Assembly (NCBI GenBank): GCA_036924085.1
Contig: JAVGWX010000002.1
Coordinates: 51,454,605-51,518,604 of the forward strand
DNA from: Ariolimax columbianus
Taxonomy: Eukaryota > Mollusca > Gastropoda > Stylommatophora > Arionidae
Length of the DNA: 64,000 bases
Reading direction: 5' to 3'
Positions within the stretch are counted from its first letter, which is position 1. Each line of letters opens with the position of its first letter. The translations under genes were made by a program, and so were the position numbers. Shown here piece after piece: positions 31,559 through 41,924 of the stretch. The notes beneath the pieces are model-generated. The model ran no database searches. It was not told the origin of the DNA and saw only the letters and a program-made list of their open reading frames with translations.

Positions 31559-32239
31559 TTCTTCTCTTTCGTTCGTTCTCAATCTCCCCGCTACCAAGCC
31601 CTGAACGTTCTCAATCTCCCGCTACCAAGTCCTGAACGTTCTCAATCTCCCGCTACCAAACCTTGAAAACGGAACGGAATGCGTGTCGTAGTTTACAGCG
31701 TGTCTGCCATATTTGCACATTTCGTTTCCACACAGACTTCATCGGGTATTTTTTAGTACCGGGTTAGCCTTCCCTCTTCGATCCTTTCTCCTTAAACAGA
31801 CCTGAACGTTCTCAATCTCCCGCTACCAAGCCCTGGACGTTCTGAATTCCCGCTACCACGCCCTGAACGTTCTCAATCTCCCGCTAACAAGCCCTGAATG
31901 TTTTAAATTCCCGCTACCACGCCCTGAACGTTCTCAATCTCCCGCTACCAAACCATGAACGTTCTAAATTCCAGCTACCACGCCCTGAACGTTCTCAATC
32001 TCCCGCTACCAAGCCCTGGACGTTCTCAATCCCCCACTACCAAGTCCTGAACGTTCTCAATCCCCCACTGTACCAGGTTAGCCTTCCCTCTTCGATTATT
32101 TCTCATTAGACAGTCTGCTTCTGTTGCAGCCTGTTATCCAGGACCACCGCGTGACGGTATATAAGGGTCTTGGCAGCACTGGTTTTCTTGCCCTGACGCT
32201 AGCAGTTAGCTATGGGTCGTTGACTGCTGCAACTCATGT
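31559..32239 (-). mobile_element. SINE B enlarged by internal amplification
   Basis: Minus strand, the 5' half (GAGTTGCAGCAGTCAACGAC to AACAGGCTGCAACAGAAGCA) is followed by an array of the 3' block (31800-32065). Then comes a normal central part with CTGTAAACTACGACACGCAT, then a second short array of the same 3' block (31590-31670) and the 3' end. The unit GGTAGCGGGAGATTGAGAAC plus GTTCAGGGCTT is about 30 bases and occurs roughly 12 times in all. In most SINE B copies this block is single. Confidence 0.8.
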
Positions 32240-32905
32240 ACTGTCTGTACCCTCTCTAGCTACATTGCATGCTATTTGCTGGTGTTAATGCAACCATTTA
32301 CCGTTTCGCTTCATGCGAAGCATTTGTCGCCATTGCAGCTGACCCCTGTTAAATGAAGCCTGTTTGCATTCATTTATGTTATCGTTCCAATGTGAAGCAT
32401 AGGTTTTAACTGCAGCTGGTCCATTTACATGAAGTCTGTATCCAAGCTTTTATATTGGCTCATTGGTATGTCAGCGCTTTTTACATTATGAGGATGCTAG
32501 CCCAAAGCATATTGTTCTTTAGTCCCTTTTTACGATACGCTAGGAATGTGACAGTATAACTATTGGCTTCATGCCGGGGATCCCCCTTTTTTTTTTTTTG
32601 GAAGCTGTTTTGGGCCTAATAAAATCTTGTGCTGGTCTGATGTGGCCCGCTGGCCATAGTTTGGAGGCCTGCCAGGCACCACAGCACGATTTCAAGCGCC
32701 CTGACGCCTATTGGTCGTTTTCTCTGACCAATATATTGTCAGCATCCTTCTATAGCACTTATTTCGAATGTTATCTTTATTGCAAATGGTTTGTTTAATG
32801 TCCATGTCTCGTAATAGACAACTCTTACCAGAAGTACTCATATATTTAAGTGAAAAAAATGGCTTGAGAAGTGTTTATTTTCTGTGAGGTGAGGTACAAT
32901 TTCGT
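32240..32905. other. No gene or recognised repeat
   Basis: T-rich stretch near 32587. The short frame at 32571-32798 has no recognisable domain. Confidence 0.4.
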
Positions 32906-32908
32906 AAT

Positions 32909-33260
32909 CTACCACTCCTAGACATGTCACGTGATGATGATGATAGTAAAACGACTAGGGCCTGTTACTCTGTGGGTAGTCTACCACTCCTAGACATGTC
33001 ACGTGATGATGATGATAGTAAAACGACTAGGACATGTTACTCTGTGGGTAGTCTACCACTCCTAGACATGTCATGTGATGATGATGATAGTAAAATGACT
33101 AGGGCATGTTACTCTGTGGGTAGTCTACCACTCCTAGACATGTCACGTGATGATGATGATAGTAAAATGACTAGGGCATGTTACTCTGTGGGTAGTCTAC
33201 CACTCCTAGACATGTCACGTGATGATGATGATAGTAAAATGACTAGGGCATGTTACTCTG
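32909..33260 (+). repeat. 72-bp minisatellite, 5 copies
   Basis: Units of CTACCACTCCTAGACATGTC, ACGTGATGATGATGATAGTA and AAACGACTAGGGCATGTTAC, 72 bases apart and nearly identical. Being 24 codons long it gives a 115-codon open frame (SRDDDDSKTTRACYSVGSLP repeated). I see no start context, upstream exon or family that would make it a gene. Confidence 0.9.
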
Positions 33261-33318
33261 TGTATGTTTGACAATCCGATGTCTTTAACAAACGTCTTTA
33301 TTCGTTCATTGATCTCAC

Positions 33319-33507
33319 ATACCACAGAATTGCCCCGAATATGATATACAGAGAAAATATCACTGGCCTATAGAAACAACACTGGAAGAGAAACTTTATG
33401 GATCTGTATGTGAACTACAAAAGACAGTGAAGTTTATAAGAGACAACATTGCAGATATAGACAATATTTTAAAGCGAACGAAAGAAGAAGAAATTGATCT
33501 CAAATAA
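33319..33507 (+). other. Possible terminal exon, unsupported
   Basis: After CATACCACAG (acceptor-like) a frame of about 60 codons stays open to TAA. It includes KYHWPIETTLEEKLYGSVCE and DNIADIDNILKRTKEEEIDL and looks charged and helical. It has no start codon and no recognised family. It could be a real last exon or chance. Confidence 0.2.
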
Positions 33508-34990
33508 TCAGATCAACTCGGTCATCAATCGATTCCTGGCCAGCTTTTTCTCAATCAGATTGTACGTGCCTCTGTATAAAGAAAACTATAAACAAGTCCA
33601 ACAAACACACAGCTAAACAAACATAACACACAGGAAACACACATAAACTCACACACACACTGTGAAATACACCGTATCCAACATTCATGTGTGTGACATT
33701 TAGAGCACAACTATAAAGATAGACAAAACCTTAAAACAGCTACAGTGCTCTAAGAGACAAAAGTGGTAGACATTGTAACCAAGAAATATATCAGACAGGA
33801 ATTGCCCGCCTCTTTCTGTCGCGAGGCTCAAATCTATTTAAAGAACACTGTCAACCTAATGCAACGCTGTAGACCAAGGGCAGATGATTCGGTATCAGGG
33901 GCACTTGTGGAATGCGAAATATTTGTAAGTGGTTTCACAGTGGATACACAAGATAATAGTTGATGTGTGTGGCGTGTGTGGGTGCGTGTTCTAGGCATGT
34001 TTCGTCATTGTGGTACGTATTTGGCTCAACCGGAAGGATTTATAGGATTCCAGAATAAAGGTCGTGGGCCCATGCAGTCGCCATGGTTTTTCCATTTGAC
34101 ATACATTTGAAAAGTCTTTTTTACGATACCAAGGTTTTGAATTCGTGTGACCGTGTTCAGAAGATCAGCATCCAAACCACTCCCGATCCACCTGGTCCTC
34201 TCATGCAGCATTGTCGAAATAAAATTATAGGAGAAACAAGCCAAACCCAGCTCCAAAAATGCAAAGAATAACCTAGGTAGCTTGACACACATATTATACT
34301 CCTCTACAAATGAGACGACTTCAAAATGACTGTCCTCGTATCACATACGGAAGGTATATAGGAACTGGTTGTTGTGTCGAAAAATCTGTTTCCCATTGCT
34401 TCAGATGATTATTTTAGAATTTGTCTAGTGACTTGCGCTTGAATTAGATTTAAGTGATGGGAGGTTTTGTGTTATTATCAACCGCATTATCTTGCCTTGG
34501 GCTAACTTGTTAGTCGCAGAGACAGAAAGTAGCACTGGATGTAGATTTATTTTTCTGGGTTTACTCAGGGACTGACTAGACCTGGGTAGTGGTGACATGG
34601 GTAAGTGGTGACATGGGTAAGTGGTGGCCCGGTCAGGGCTAACGGCCTGCTCTTTTCAATTTTCAACTATCGAAGGTTCTTATTTTACGTGCACATGGGA
34701 CCTCCGAGTTGTTCGTCCCTAACCGATAGGACAGAACCTTGTTTTCACATCCCCGTGATACCAGATATAGCTTGAAATTGGCAGGATTCTAATACCACAC
34801 AATTTCTTCTGTCTTTGTTCTTAGTTGCTTTGATACTTAACAGGACCGGAATGGTACGACCTTCTTGTGGACTCGGTTATGCAAGTCTACTTTGGACCAG
34901 AAAGTATGATACTTTTATGATGTATTTGGTTCTTTAATGTACTAATATAACCTTCTTTTTAAGTCTGCGTATTAATTATAACATGTAGAA
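33508..34990. other. No gene; minor simple repeats
   Basis: A CA-rich run lies near 33605-33660 and a GTAAGTGGTGACATGGGTAA-type 18-bp triplicate lies near 34590-34625. The open frame at 33763-33963 and two overlapping frames at 34026-34292 have no recognisable domain. Confidence 0.4.
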
Positions 34991-34994
34991 AATT

Positions 34995-35310
34995 CAGGAA
35001 AAATGTCCGCCCGATGTGCTGACTATAACCAATACCCATAACTTGAAAAGTTCGACCGACGTGCTGACTATAACCAATACTCATAACTTGAAAAGTTCGA
35101 CCGACCTGCTGACTATAACCAATACCCATAACTTGAAAAGTCCGCCCGACGTGCTGACTATAACCAATACCCATAACTTGAAAAGTCCGCCCGACGTGCT
35201 GACTATAACCAATACCCATAACTTGAAAAGTCCGCCCGACGTACTGACTATAACCAATACCCATAACTTGAAAAGTTCGATCGACCTGCTGACTATAACC
35301 AATACTCATA
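34995..35310 (+). repeat. 45-bp minisatellite, 7 copies
   Basis: Units of GACGTGCTGACTATAACCAA, TACCCATAACTTGAAAAGTC and CGCCC, 45 bases apart. Open frames on both strands are translated repeat. Confidence 0.95.
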
Positions 35311-35534
35311 ATTAAAACTAAAGTTACAACCCTGAATGATTGTTTTGAAGTCCATCGGTTGTTTATTTTTTGTTTTTTTTAAACGAAATAATATTTTCTA
35401 ACGCCAATCAATTGATGAAAGTTACATTTATGGGATTCGGCTTTCAATAAGCGAATGTAGGAACCTAGGGTTATGTTTGATATCATCAATGATCACATAT
35501 AAACAGTACAAAGAAATAAGTCGAAGATTGCTGT

Positions 35535-36010
35535 ATGTCAAGTAGAAGTTGTGAGGGGGAGAGGGGGGGGGGGGGGGTAAGGGTTGATATATGTCAAGTA
35601 GAGGTTGTGAGGGGGAGGGGGTAAGGGTTTATATATGTCAAGTAGAGGTTGGGGGGGGAGGGGGGGGTAAGGGTTGCTGTATGTCAAGTAGAGGTTGTGA
35701 GGTGGAGGGTTGTTGTATGTCAAGTAGAGGTTGGGGGGGGGGGGGTAAGGGTTGCTGTATGTCAAGTAGAGGTTGTGAGGGGGAGGGGGTGGTAAGGGTT
35801 GATATATGTCAAGTAGAGGTTGGGGGGGGGGGGTAAGGGTTGCTGTATGTCAAGTAGACGTTGTGTGACAATGGTTGTTGTATGTCAAGTAGAGGTTGTG
35901 TGACAAGTGTTGTTGTATGTCAAGTAGACGTTGTGTGACAAGTGTTGTTGTATGTCAAGTAGACGTTGTGTGACAAGGGTTGCTGTATGTCAAGTAGACG
36001 TTATGTGACA
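35535..36010 (+). repeat. Minisatellite with variable poly-G tracts
   Basis: Units begin TATGTCAAGTAGAGGTTG. In the left two thirds they are followed by G-tracts of 5 to 13 bases and TAAGGGTTGCTG. In the right third the G-tract is replaced by TGTGACAAGTGTTGTTG. Spacing is about 35-45 bases. Confidence 0.9.
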
Positions 36011-36084
36011 AGGTTGTGCCCAAAGGTAAACGTCGATGAATCAAAAATAAATAACAGGAACAGGGTCGACAGAACACATATTAT

Positions 36085-36500
36085 GTAGAGAGGGAGAGAG
36101 GGAGGGGGGAGAGAGGGAGGGGGAGAGAGAGGGAGAGAGAGGGAGAGAGGGAGGGAGGGAGAGAGGGAGGAAGGGAGAGAGAGAGGGAGAGAGAGAGGGA
36201 GGGAGGGAGAGAGAGAGAGGGAGAGAGAGAGAGAGAGGGAGAGAGAGAGGGAGTGAGAGGGAGAGGGAGAGGGAGAGAGAGAGGGAGAGAGAGAGGGAGA
36301 GAGAGGGAGAGGGGGAGAGAGAGAGGGAGAGAGAGAGGGAGGGAGAGAGAGGGAGGGAGAGAGAGAGGGAGAGAGGAAGGGAGAGAGGAAGAGAGAGAGA
36401 GGGAGAGAGAGAGAGAGAGAGGGAGGGAGGGAGAGAGAGGGAGAGAGAGGGAGAGAGACAGGGAGAGAGAGAGGGAGAGAGAGAGAGGGAGAGAGAGAGG

Positions 36501-36535
<35 letters not shown>

Positions 36536-36655
36536 AGGGAGAGAGAGAGGAGGAGAGAGAGAGGGAGAGAGAGAGGGAGGGAGAGAGAGGGAGAGAAAGA
36601 GGGAGAGAGAGAGAGGGAGAGGGAGAGAGAGAGAGGGAGGGAGAGACGGAGTGAG
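36085..36655 (+). repeat. 570-base GA/GGGA polypurine tract
   Basis: Almost uninterrupted GAGAGAGGGA-type sequence with only two or three pyrimidines over about 570 bases. Long leucine/serine/proline frames on the minus strand and arginine/glutamate frames on the plus strand are artefacts. Such tracts can form triplex DNA and are prone to assembly error. Confidence 0.95.
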
Positions 36656-37246
36656 AGCATAAACAGGGTCACCATAACATAGAGGTGGACAGCAGGATAG
36701 ACATACAGTAAAAATGGTGTACATAACTCAAGAGTTAGATAGAGAGAGGAACAGGCGATAACAATAAACAGGACAGCATAACAAAAACATGGACACAGCA
36801 AAGGACTAGAAATAAGCATAGACTACATAACAAATAGGTGGACAGAGAGAAGGTTTGACAGACAAAATAGACTGCAGACAGAGAAGATTAGATGAACGGA
36901 TAGCCTTACTTATAGACAATTATAATAAGTTGCTAGTCTAACATACTGATAGATGACTGACGGACGTAAAAACACAACGTGTTAGTAAAAAAAATTAGAC
37001 AACAAGCTGCAGGCATGTGTAGGTTGATTAATATGCGGAGCACAGAGCGAGGACTGCAGTGGTGTGGCGACAGATTAGCGTGAATGTAAACATGGTTTGT
37101 CAGCGGTTCTCAACTCCTGGATGCCCATGGAACACGGGTGATGTATTATCTCTTAATCATTGAAGCACAGCAGCAGCGTAGGAGATAACATCTGTGCACA
37201 TGGCAATTAAGAGAAATTATCAAGAAGACCTCGTTGTTTGGGATAT
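36656..37246. other. No gene or recognised repeat
   Basis: A-rich sequence with frequent ACAG words next to the polypurine tract; nothing nameable. Confidence 0.4.
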
Positions 37247-37257
37247 GGAATAACGAG

Positions 37258-37417
37258 CTGCCGAAGACGGATGTGTCGGACCGAAAAGTGCAAATATCGC
37301 AGTCAAACTGTAAACTAGCGACACAACGCATTCCGTTCTCCGGACTACATCCTGCTACTTGCAAAGCCCTGTTCAGGACTTGGTAGTGGGAGATTGAGAG
37401 CGAACGCAGAAGAAGAA
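37258..37417 (+). mobile_element. SINE B, 5'-truncated with target-site duplication
   Basis: Begins within the core (CCGAAGACGGATGTGTCGGA) and ends GGTAGTGGGAGATTGAGAGC then GAACGCAGAAGAAGAAG. An 11-bp direct repeat GGAATAACGAG flanks it (37247-37257 and 37418-37428). This fixes the orientation of SINE B and shows 5' truncation with a GAA tail, the hallmark of target-primed reverse transcription. Confidence 0.85.
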
Positions 37418-37428
37418 GGAATAACGAG

Positions 37429-37767
37429 ATTCTCAAAGAGTACAAGCGGGGGGAGAGAATTGGTCGTTAAAATAACCACAACTGGTGCAACACACTAATA
37501 GCTTTGGCGCAGGCGCCGCGTAAAGAGTCATCTATTTGGGAACGAAAGTGAATAGAAGATGAAAACTCTTCAAAAGTGACAGCAGAAAGAACTTCAGCAG
37601 CCAGCAATCGTAATAGAGAGTTAAGCAGCCATTTCCATGTCTGGCACTTCTCTTTAAACGAGTGCTCCTCTCAGTTAACATCATTAACATAGTTAGTCCA
37701 CTTAACATAAACAGATATGCCCGTTGACAACTTTGCATCATTGCAAGTGTGTTTGTCAATACATGTT
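37429..37767. other. No gene or recognised repeat
   Basis: Nothing recognised. The minus frame at 37532-37759 has no domain I know. Confidence 0.4.
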
Positions 37768-38200
37768 GATAGATGCTGAGTTATCCACAGATGCTGAGTT
37801 ATCCACAGATGCTGAGTTATCTACAGATGCTGAGTTATCCACAGATGCTGAGTTATCCACAGATGCTGAGTTATCCACAGATGTTGAGTTATCCACAGAT
37901 GCTGAGTTATCCACAGATGTTGAGTTATCCACAGATGTTGAGTTATCCACATATGCTGAGTTATCCACAGATGTTGAGTTATCCACATATGTTGAGTTAT
38001 CCACAGATGCTGAGTTATCCACAGAACCTGAGTTATCCACAGATGTTGAGTTATCCACAGATGCTGAGTTATCCACAGATGTTGAGTTATCCACAGATGC
38101 TGAGTTATCCACAGATGCTGAGTTATCCACAGATGCTGAGTTATCCACAGATGCTGAGTTATCCACAGATGCTGAGTTATCCACATATGTTGAGTTATTG
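37768..38200 (+). repeat. 18-bp minisatellite, about 24 copies
   Basis: GATGCTGAGTTATCCACA repeated with GATGTTGAG and CATATG variants. Each unit contains TTATCCACA. Eighteen is a multiple of three, so all frames stay open (MLSYPQ, TDAELS and similar); none is a gene. Confidence 0.95.
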
Positions 38201-38600
38201 ACAGCTTGAAGAGTTGATAAAATGTTTTTTTTAATTGACCCTGTCGTTCTTCTTATACTGTGGGTTGTAGAGGTAATCTTTACTTATTGTTTCTTGCAGT
38301 TTTTACAAAAATTAGGTAGCCAAACCTATGCACAACCCTTCTCAGACTGACTTGACTTAGTCGCATCTCTTCTAATATGGGATGTAGAGGTATTCTTTAC
38401 ATTTTCTTGTGATCAATGGTTTCTACAAAATGGGATAGACGGCACCATGCCCAGCCCTCCTGTCCCCTTTTACAAGCATGGCAGTTTACATTGCTACTGT
38501 TCCTTGCTCCCCTAACGGGCCACGGTAACACGCAGGTGAAACTGGTTTTAAAAACCATTATTGTAGTTCCTCTTCACAGTGTAAGCATTTTTGTTTTGTT
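38201..38600 (+). repeat. Diverged ~107-bp duplication, no gene
   Basis: TGTGGGTTGTAGAGGTAATC...TTTACAAAAATTAGGTAGCC (38260-38320) is echoed by TATGGGATGTAGAGGTATTC...TTCTACAAAATGGGATAGAC (38375-38440). Nothing else is recognised. Confidence 0.5.
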
Positions 38601-38604
38601 GCTT

Positions 38605-38780
38605 GAGGTTTGTACGATGAGCAGCGGATGGAATCCCTGGTAAGGCATATGTTGTTTTTCTGTTGTTTCGTGTTAAAATTAACAAGCATAGCCAGCACAC
38701 GACGTTACGACAGCATGGCGAAGCGGCCTGTAGTCCTCACCTCTTGAAAACCCTTAAGCTACTCGGCATGGGCATAAGGC
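38605..38780 (+). mobile_element. SINE E, 5'-incomplete
   Basis: GGAATCCCTGGTAAGGCATA and TGTTGTTTTTCTGTTGTTTC, then AGCATAGCCAGCACACGACG, AGCGGCCTGTAGTCCTCACC and TTGAAAACCC follow the same order as the minus-strand copy at 41925-42130. Only the B-box end of the tRNA-like head remains. Confidence 0.65.
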
Positions 38781-38789
38781 CGTACGTCA

Positions 38790-39430
38790 TACTTGGATGT
38801 CGTAGGAAACTGCTGAACATAAAATGGCAAAATAGGATCACAGATGTAGAAGTGCTTCCCACAAGAAGCTATGACAAACATCCACAAAACTCTGTGCAAA
38901 TCGTAGCTTAGATGAATTGGTCATGATGTCCGAATGTAGTATGGGCGGATTCCACAGAAAATATTCTATGGCGAGCTTGAGTCCGGCAAGCGAGCTTGAG
39001 TCAGGCAAGCGAGCTTGAGTCAGGCAAGCGAGCTTGAGTCAGGCAAGCGAGCTTGAGTCAGGCAAGCGATCTTGAGTCAGGCAAGCGAGCTTGCTGTGGC
39101 CAAATAAAACGTTACCAAGACACTCTGAAACCCTCATTGAAGAACTGCGGCATTGACTTTGGAAATTGGGAAAACATTGCTGCTGATCGCTCTGCCTGAC
39201 GTAGTAAAATCTTTGCTTGCTCAGCGCATATTGAGCAGACACGAATCAAGGAAGGTGCACGGAGACTGGCCACATGAAAGGCAAGAGACGAGTTGCCTCC
39301 GTCTGACGGTCAGACAGTATTTCTCTGCCCTCATTGTGACAGACGATAGACAGATGACAATGTGTTCCTCTTCGGAAGGGATGGTCAAACAGCAACAGTT
39401 TACGTTTTATTTGACTACCGAAAGTGAACT
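38790..39430 (+). pseudogene. LINE-B RT C-terminal half, expanded internally
   Basis: Translation gives LGCRRKLLNIKWQNRITDVE and VL, then NIHKTLCKS, IGHDVRM, GRIPQKIFYGELESGKRA. After the 19-bp array it continues FGNWENIAADRSA, AHIEQTRIKEGARRLATW and TVFLCPHCDR. These are the late landmarks of a LINE RT with a terminal zinc-finger-like motif (typically LRxILNIKWQDxITDxEVL, LRWxGHVxRMxDxRxPKxxFYGEL, WExLAADRxxWR, CPHCxR). Stops occur in several places. Confidence 0.75.
38972..39092 (+). repeat. 19-bp minisatellite grown inside LINE-B coding sequence
   Basis: Six to seven copies of AGCTTGAGTCAGGCAAGCG. The first unit is the in-frame GELESGKR codons (GGCGAGCTTGAGTCCGGCAA) that normally occur once at this point of the protein; the LINE reading resumes downstream. 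Confidence 0.9.
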
Positions 39431-40094
39431 AAATACTTAACGCTGTATACTGTGCGGGACTGCAGGAGGTAGCGCGACTATATTCTCAGGTGCAGTGGAC
39501 CTCAGCAATATAAGCTTACACCTAATCCAGGTGTTAATACAAATTTGTTTAGGATCTTGGAGACAAGCACAAAAATGTAGGAGCCATGCATAGTGCTGGA
39601 TGATGAGGATTTACCGCGGTGGGACAACATTGTGTGAGTAATTACGAAATGGGTCTTGAAATGGCAGACGCCAGAACGACAATATGTAGTGCCATCATGT
39701 CCAAGAATTTAACCATTTATTGGAGTATGTGACACCAACCAGTGAGCGTGCTGCACAATGGCGTCTGACGAGTTGAGTGTTAGAGACCGATGTTATAGGT
39801 TGCTAGGTGCGTATAATTTATTATTTCTTTGTTATTTGCTCTCAAATAATGGCGTGTACCTCCTTCACAATCTTGTCGATTTAGATTACGTTACAATTGA
39901 CTGTTTATATGAAGAAGCGAGCATTACAAGCAAAGAAGCAGAAATGAAGAAGAGACAGGAAAAGCAAACAGAACGATTGTAGACCGAGAAAAGCACACGG
40001 AGATTGTTGCTGACCTGAAAGACCTCATCAGGGGAGATAGGTTATCACTGCAAATCATCGGACAAGACCCAAGAACAAAGTAATAAAATAAGAT
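39431..40094. other. No recognised gene
   Basis: A frame at 39758-39982 (74 codons from an ATG, ending in a lysine/glutamate-rich stretch) has no recognised domain. The next 90 bases read EKHTEIVADLKDLIRGDRLS in another frame. It might be a decayed coding element, but I cannot name it. Confidence 0.3.
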
Positions 40095-40355
40095 GTAAGG
40101 TAATAGAATAATATACAAGGCAACAGAATCACATACAAGGTAACATAATCACATAAAAGGCAACATAATCACATAAAAGGCAACATAATCACACGTAAAG
40201 CAACATAATAGCGTACAAAGTAACATATTCACATACAATGTAACAGAATCACATACAAGGTAACATAATCACTTACAAGGTAACAGAATCACGTACAATG
40301 CAACAGAATCACATACAAAGTAATATAATATACATACACGGTAATAGAATCACAT
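40095..40355 (+). repeat. 20-bp minisatellite, about 12 copies
   Basis: AAGGTAACATAATCACATAC with AAAGGC, CAGAATC and similar variants, 20 bases apart. Confidence 0.9.
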
Positions 40356-40854
40356 AGATTACACTTCTCTTGCACTACAGCCAAGAGGACCCGAGTCCAC
40401 CTTCTCAAATGATCACCGGGATGTATGAAAAGCCACTGTGTGACAACACCAAACAAACGTCACCAAGAGTTGAATTAACTTAGTACGAGTGGCTTCCACA
40501 ACAGCAGCATAAGGTTGCAAGCTACATGCACATCCCTCTTTAGTCGCTTTTTAACCATATTCTTTTCTACCCCGGACCCACTGAAATCAATAATAATTTA
40601 TCGCGGTCCTCATCCCCCTAAGAATTCCTCTTTTTCAGGAGATGACAAAATGTATGCAGGGGAAAACCACACACAACATTGAAACATGTTCATTGGGTTA
40701 ATGATCCTCACAGGAGTTGGGTGGGCGGACCCCAGGCCGCGAACATCTGTCCATAAATATTGTTTCCCTTATACTTTCCTCCCAACTAGTGTTGATAGCC
40801 GTACACACAAATAGGCTGTGTCGAGATACATTAGTTGTCTGTTGTTTCGATTGC
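40356..40854. other. No gene; weak repeat F trace
   Basis: GAGTCCACCTTCTCAAATGA then TCACCGGGATGTATGAAAAG at 40390-40440 resembles the 3' part of repeat F. The rest is not recognised. Confidence 0.35.
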
Positions 40855-41160
40855 CCACCATGCTTAGGTTTACTCTTTTGTGAAGGTTGAAAAACACGTT
40901 AACTTGAGGGTTGCAGTAGCTTTCCTCATATCCCAAGCGTGTTGATGAAGGTGGACCGGTGTCCTCCAGTCGGTTGTGCTATATTTGGCTTCATCTGCGT
41001 GTCGTTCACTACTACAGGGATGACGTCGAACCCTCCCTCACCCGTTAGCCAGGCTGCCATAAAAACAGCCTGCTTCCAGGGATGGATTTGGCCAGTATAT
41101 TTTACCTGACCCTGACTAACATGTCGTGCCTGACCATACGTTAGTCTTCCTCCACAGATA
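40855..41160 (-). mobile_element. Repeat F, near full-length
   Basis: Minus strand: GGAGGAAGACTAACGTATGG, TTAGTCAGGGTCAGGTAAAA, AGCAGGCTG, GCAGCCTGGCTAACGGGTGA, GTAGTAGTGAACGACACGCA, GGAGGACACCGGTCCACCTT and TGAGGAAAGCTACTGCAACC. The same order is seen at 59285-59655 and 52560-52815. I do not recognise the family. Part of it (CAGGCTG...GGCTAA) resembles the middle of SINE B. Confidence 0.65.
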
Positions 41161-41439
41161 TATACGTAACACCTATTGTTGCGAGCGAAAGGTCTTCGTT
41201 AGGGTTAAGTAACAACACAAATTAACTAGCTAAGCATACCAACAGCAATGAATACAGATAAGAGATGTCCTTATCTGGGATAAGTCCATCCTCGCCCTGA
41301 GATAACTAAGACGATTATTTATGCTGTTGAAGAAGGCGTGTCTCGCCAAAATGAGAAAAGAAATACTTAACTAATACGGTCACCATCGTTTATCCCAACA
41401 ACAATCTCAGTCCGTTCATTAAATATACCAAACATACTA
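41161..41439. other. No gene or recognised repeat
   Basis: Nothing recognised. Confidence 0.4.
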
Positions 41440-41900
41440 CTCACTTGTACCGTTAAACCAAACTACCGGGGACGGCGTGGCCTAGTGGTTAAGTGGCACA
41501 GCACCGGCCGTTACCCCGGGGAAACAATCCCTTAGAAAATGCAGGAGGAAGCAGAACCTTACATAAAATGCATGCTGAAGTCGGATGTACTGGGCCGACA
41601 GGCGCAAAATATAAAAACCACAGTGCAACGCACGCCGCCTTGGAGATTAGAGAAATAAGGCGAACGCAAACAAAAAATTACCATTCACTTGTACCGTTAT
41701 ACCAAACTACCACTCACTTGTACCGTTAAACCAAACTACCACTCACTTGTACCGTTAAACCAAACTACCACTCACTTGTACCGTTACACCAAACTACCAC
41801 TCCCTTATACCGTTATAGAAAACTACCACTCCCTTATACCGTTATACCAAACTGCCACTCCCTTATACCGTTATACCAAACTACCACTCCCTTATAAAAA
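41440..41900 (+). repeat. 29-bp minisatellite split by SINE A
   Basis: One unit (ACTCACTTGTACCGTTAAAC plus CAAACTACC) lies left of the SINE at 41440-41467. About seven more lie right of it at 41683-41900, changing from CACTCACTTG to CACTCCCTTA subtypes. SINE A therefore inserted into the array, or the array grew from its flank. Confidence 0.9.
41468..41678 (+). mobile_element. SINE A lacking the B box
   Basis: GGGGACGGCGTGGCCTAGTG and GTTAAGTGGCACAGCACCGG: a deletion of roughly 40 bases removes the B box present in the copies at 1687 and 52881. The body is complete (AAAATGCAGGAGGAAGCAGA, ATGCTGAAGTCGGATGTACT, AAGGCGAACGCAAACAAAAA). With no B box it should not be transcribable by pol III. Confidence 0.85.
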
Positions 41901-41924
41901 AAATTGATAACTGTCATACGACAT

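Noticed and set aside
35591..35836. Glycine-rich protein frame
   Set aside because: It translates the G-run minisatellite; the antisense proline/tyrosine frame has the same cause.
36001..36819. Long leucine/serine/proline-rich and arginine/glutamate-rich frames
   Set aside because: They translate a polypurine simple repeat and have no independent coding evidence.
37724..38209. Repeat protein and bacterial replication origin (DnaA boxes)
   Set aside because: The 18-bp array opens all frames, and the surrounding TSD-flanked LINEs and SINEs show a eukaryotic nuclear genome. There is no AT-rich unwinding element or replication gene.
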